A stretch of DNA of 5,942 bases from Chitinophagales bacterium (GTDB lineage Bacteria; Bacteroidota; Bacteroidia; Chitinophagales; UBA2359). Every line of letters starts with the position of its first letter. Position 1 is the first letter of the stretch. A program made the position numbers and the translations under genes. Positions 5,880-5,942 of the stretch are shown one piece after another. The DNA is taken from assembly GCA_020629335.1 (NCBI GenBank), contig JAHDDN010000349.1, positions 1 to 5,942 of the forward strand, read 5' to 3'. Under the pieces are notes generated by a model. That model searched no databases, had not been told where the DNA came from, and was given only the letters and a program-made list of their open reading frames with translations.

Positions 5880-5942
5880 TGATTTTAGCAGTAATCTTGA
5901 AATAATAAGATTGGATATTCTTTGGGCGCATCCCTCACCTCG
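5880..5942. other. Right-edge non-coding sequence
   Basis: No ORF is recognisable in these 63 bases. A small inverted repeat pairs AATCTT (5893-5898) with AAGATT (5907-5912) over an 8-base loop, with no T-run after it. The last 19 bases or so (GGGCGCATCCCTCACCTCG) are distinctly G+C-rich against the AT-rich surroundings and run off the window edge. Confidence 0.4.

Overview
The window looks like a chromosomal segment of an AT-rich Bacteroidota (Bacteroidetes) bacterium, possibly from the Saprospiraceae. Three things point there: a secreted protein ending in a type IX secretion (Por) sorting domain, two exact copies of the Bacteroidetes -7 promoter box (TAnnTTTG, here TACTTTTG), and start sites with almost no Shine-Dalgarno sequence. 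The family-level placement is a guess.

Layout, left to right. Positions 56-87 hold an intrinsic terminator for the minus-strand gene at 132-749, a small secreted protein with an acidic middle and a C-terminal T9SS sorting domain. An AT-rich divergent intergenic region (750-1065) follows. Then comes a plus-strand gene (1066-2487) for a 473-residue, probably helical protein of unknown function. It converges with hpt (hypoxanthine phosphoribosyltransferase, minus strand), with only four bases between the stop codons and a perfect 9-bp inverted repeat inside the last hpt codons. hpt has its own promoter in the short gap behind mutS2 (3075-5498, minus). That promoter makes the GTG at 3010 the likely start, not the TTG that opens the frame at 3070.

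The most unusual part is the 444-base non-coding stretch at 5499-5942, upstream of mutS2. Positions 5514-5834 form a 321-bp element with perfect 18-bp terminal inverted repeats. It encloses two related, nearly back-to-back hairpins that share a 57-bp core differing at only a few positions, with compensatory changes in the outer stems. If the termini pair, almost every base falls into one of three helices, giving a T- or Y-shaped fold. The element lies between the mutS2 start codon and a good Bacteroidetes promoter followed by a strong purine-rich Shine-Dalgarno sequence. It is therefore either inserted into the mutS2 leader or forms a long structured leader.

Functionally the genes are housekeeping (purine salvage by Hpt; ribosome rescue or recombination control by MutS2) plus two lineage-specific proteins. 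No phage, CRISPR, tRNA, rRNA or transposase gene was seen.
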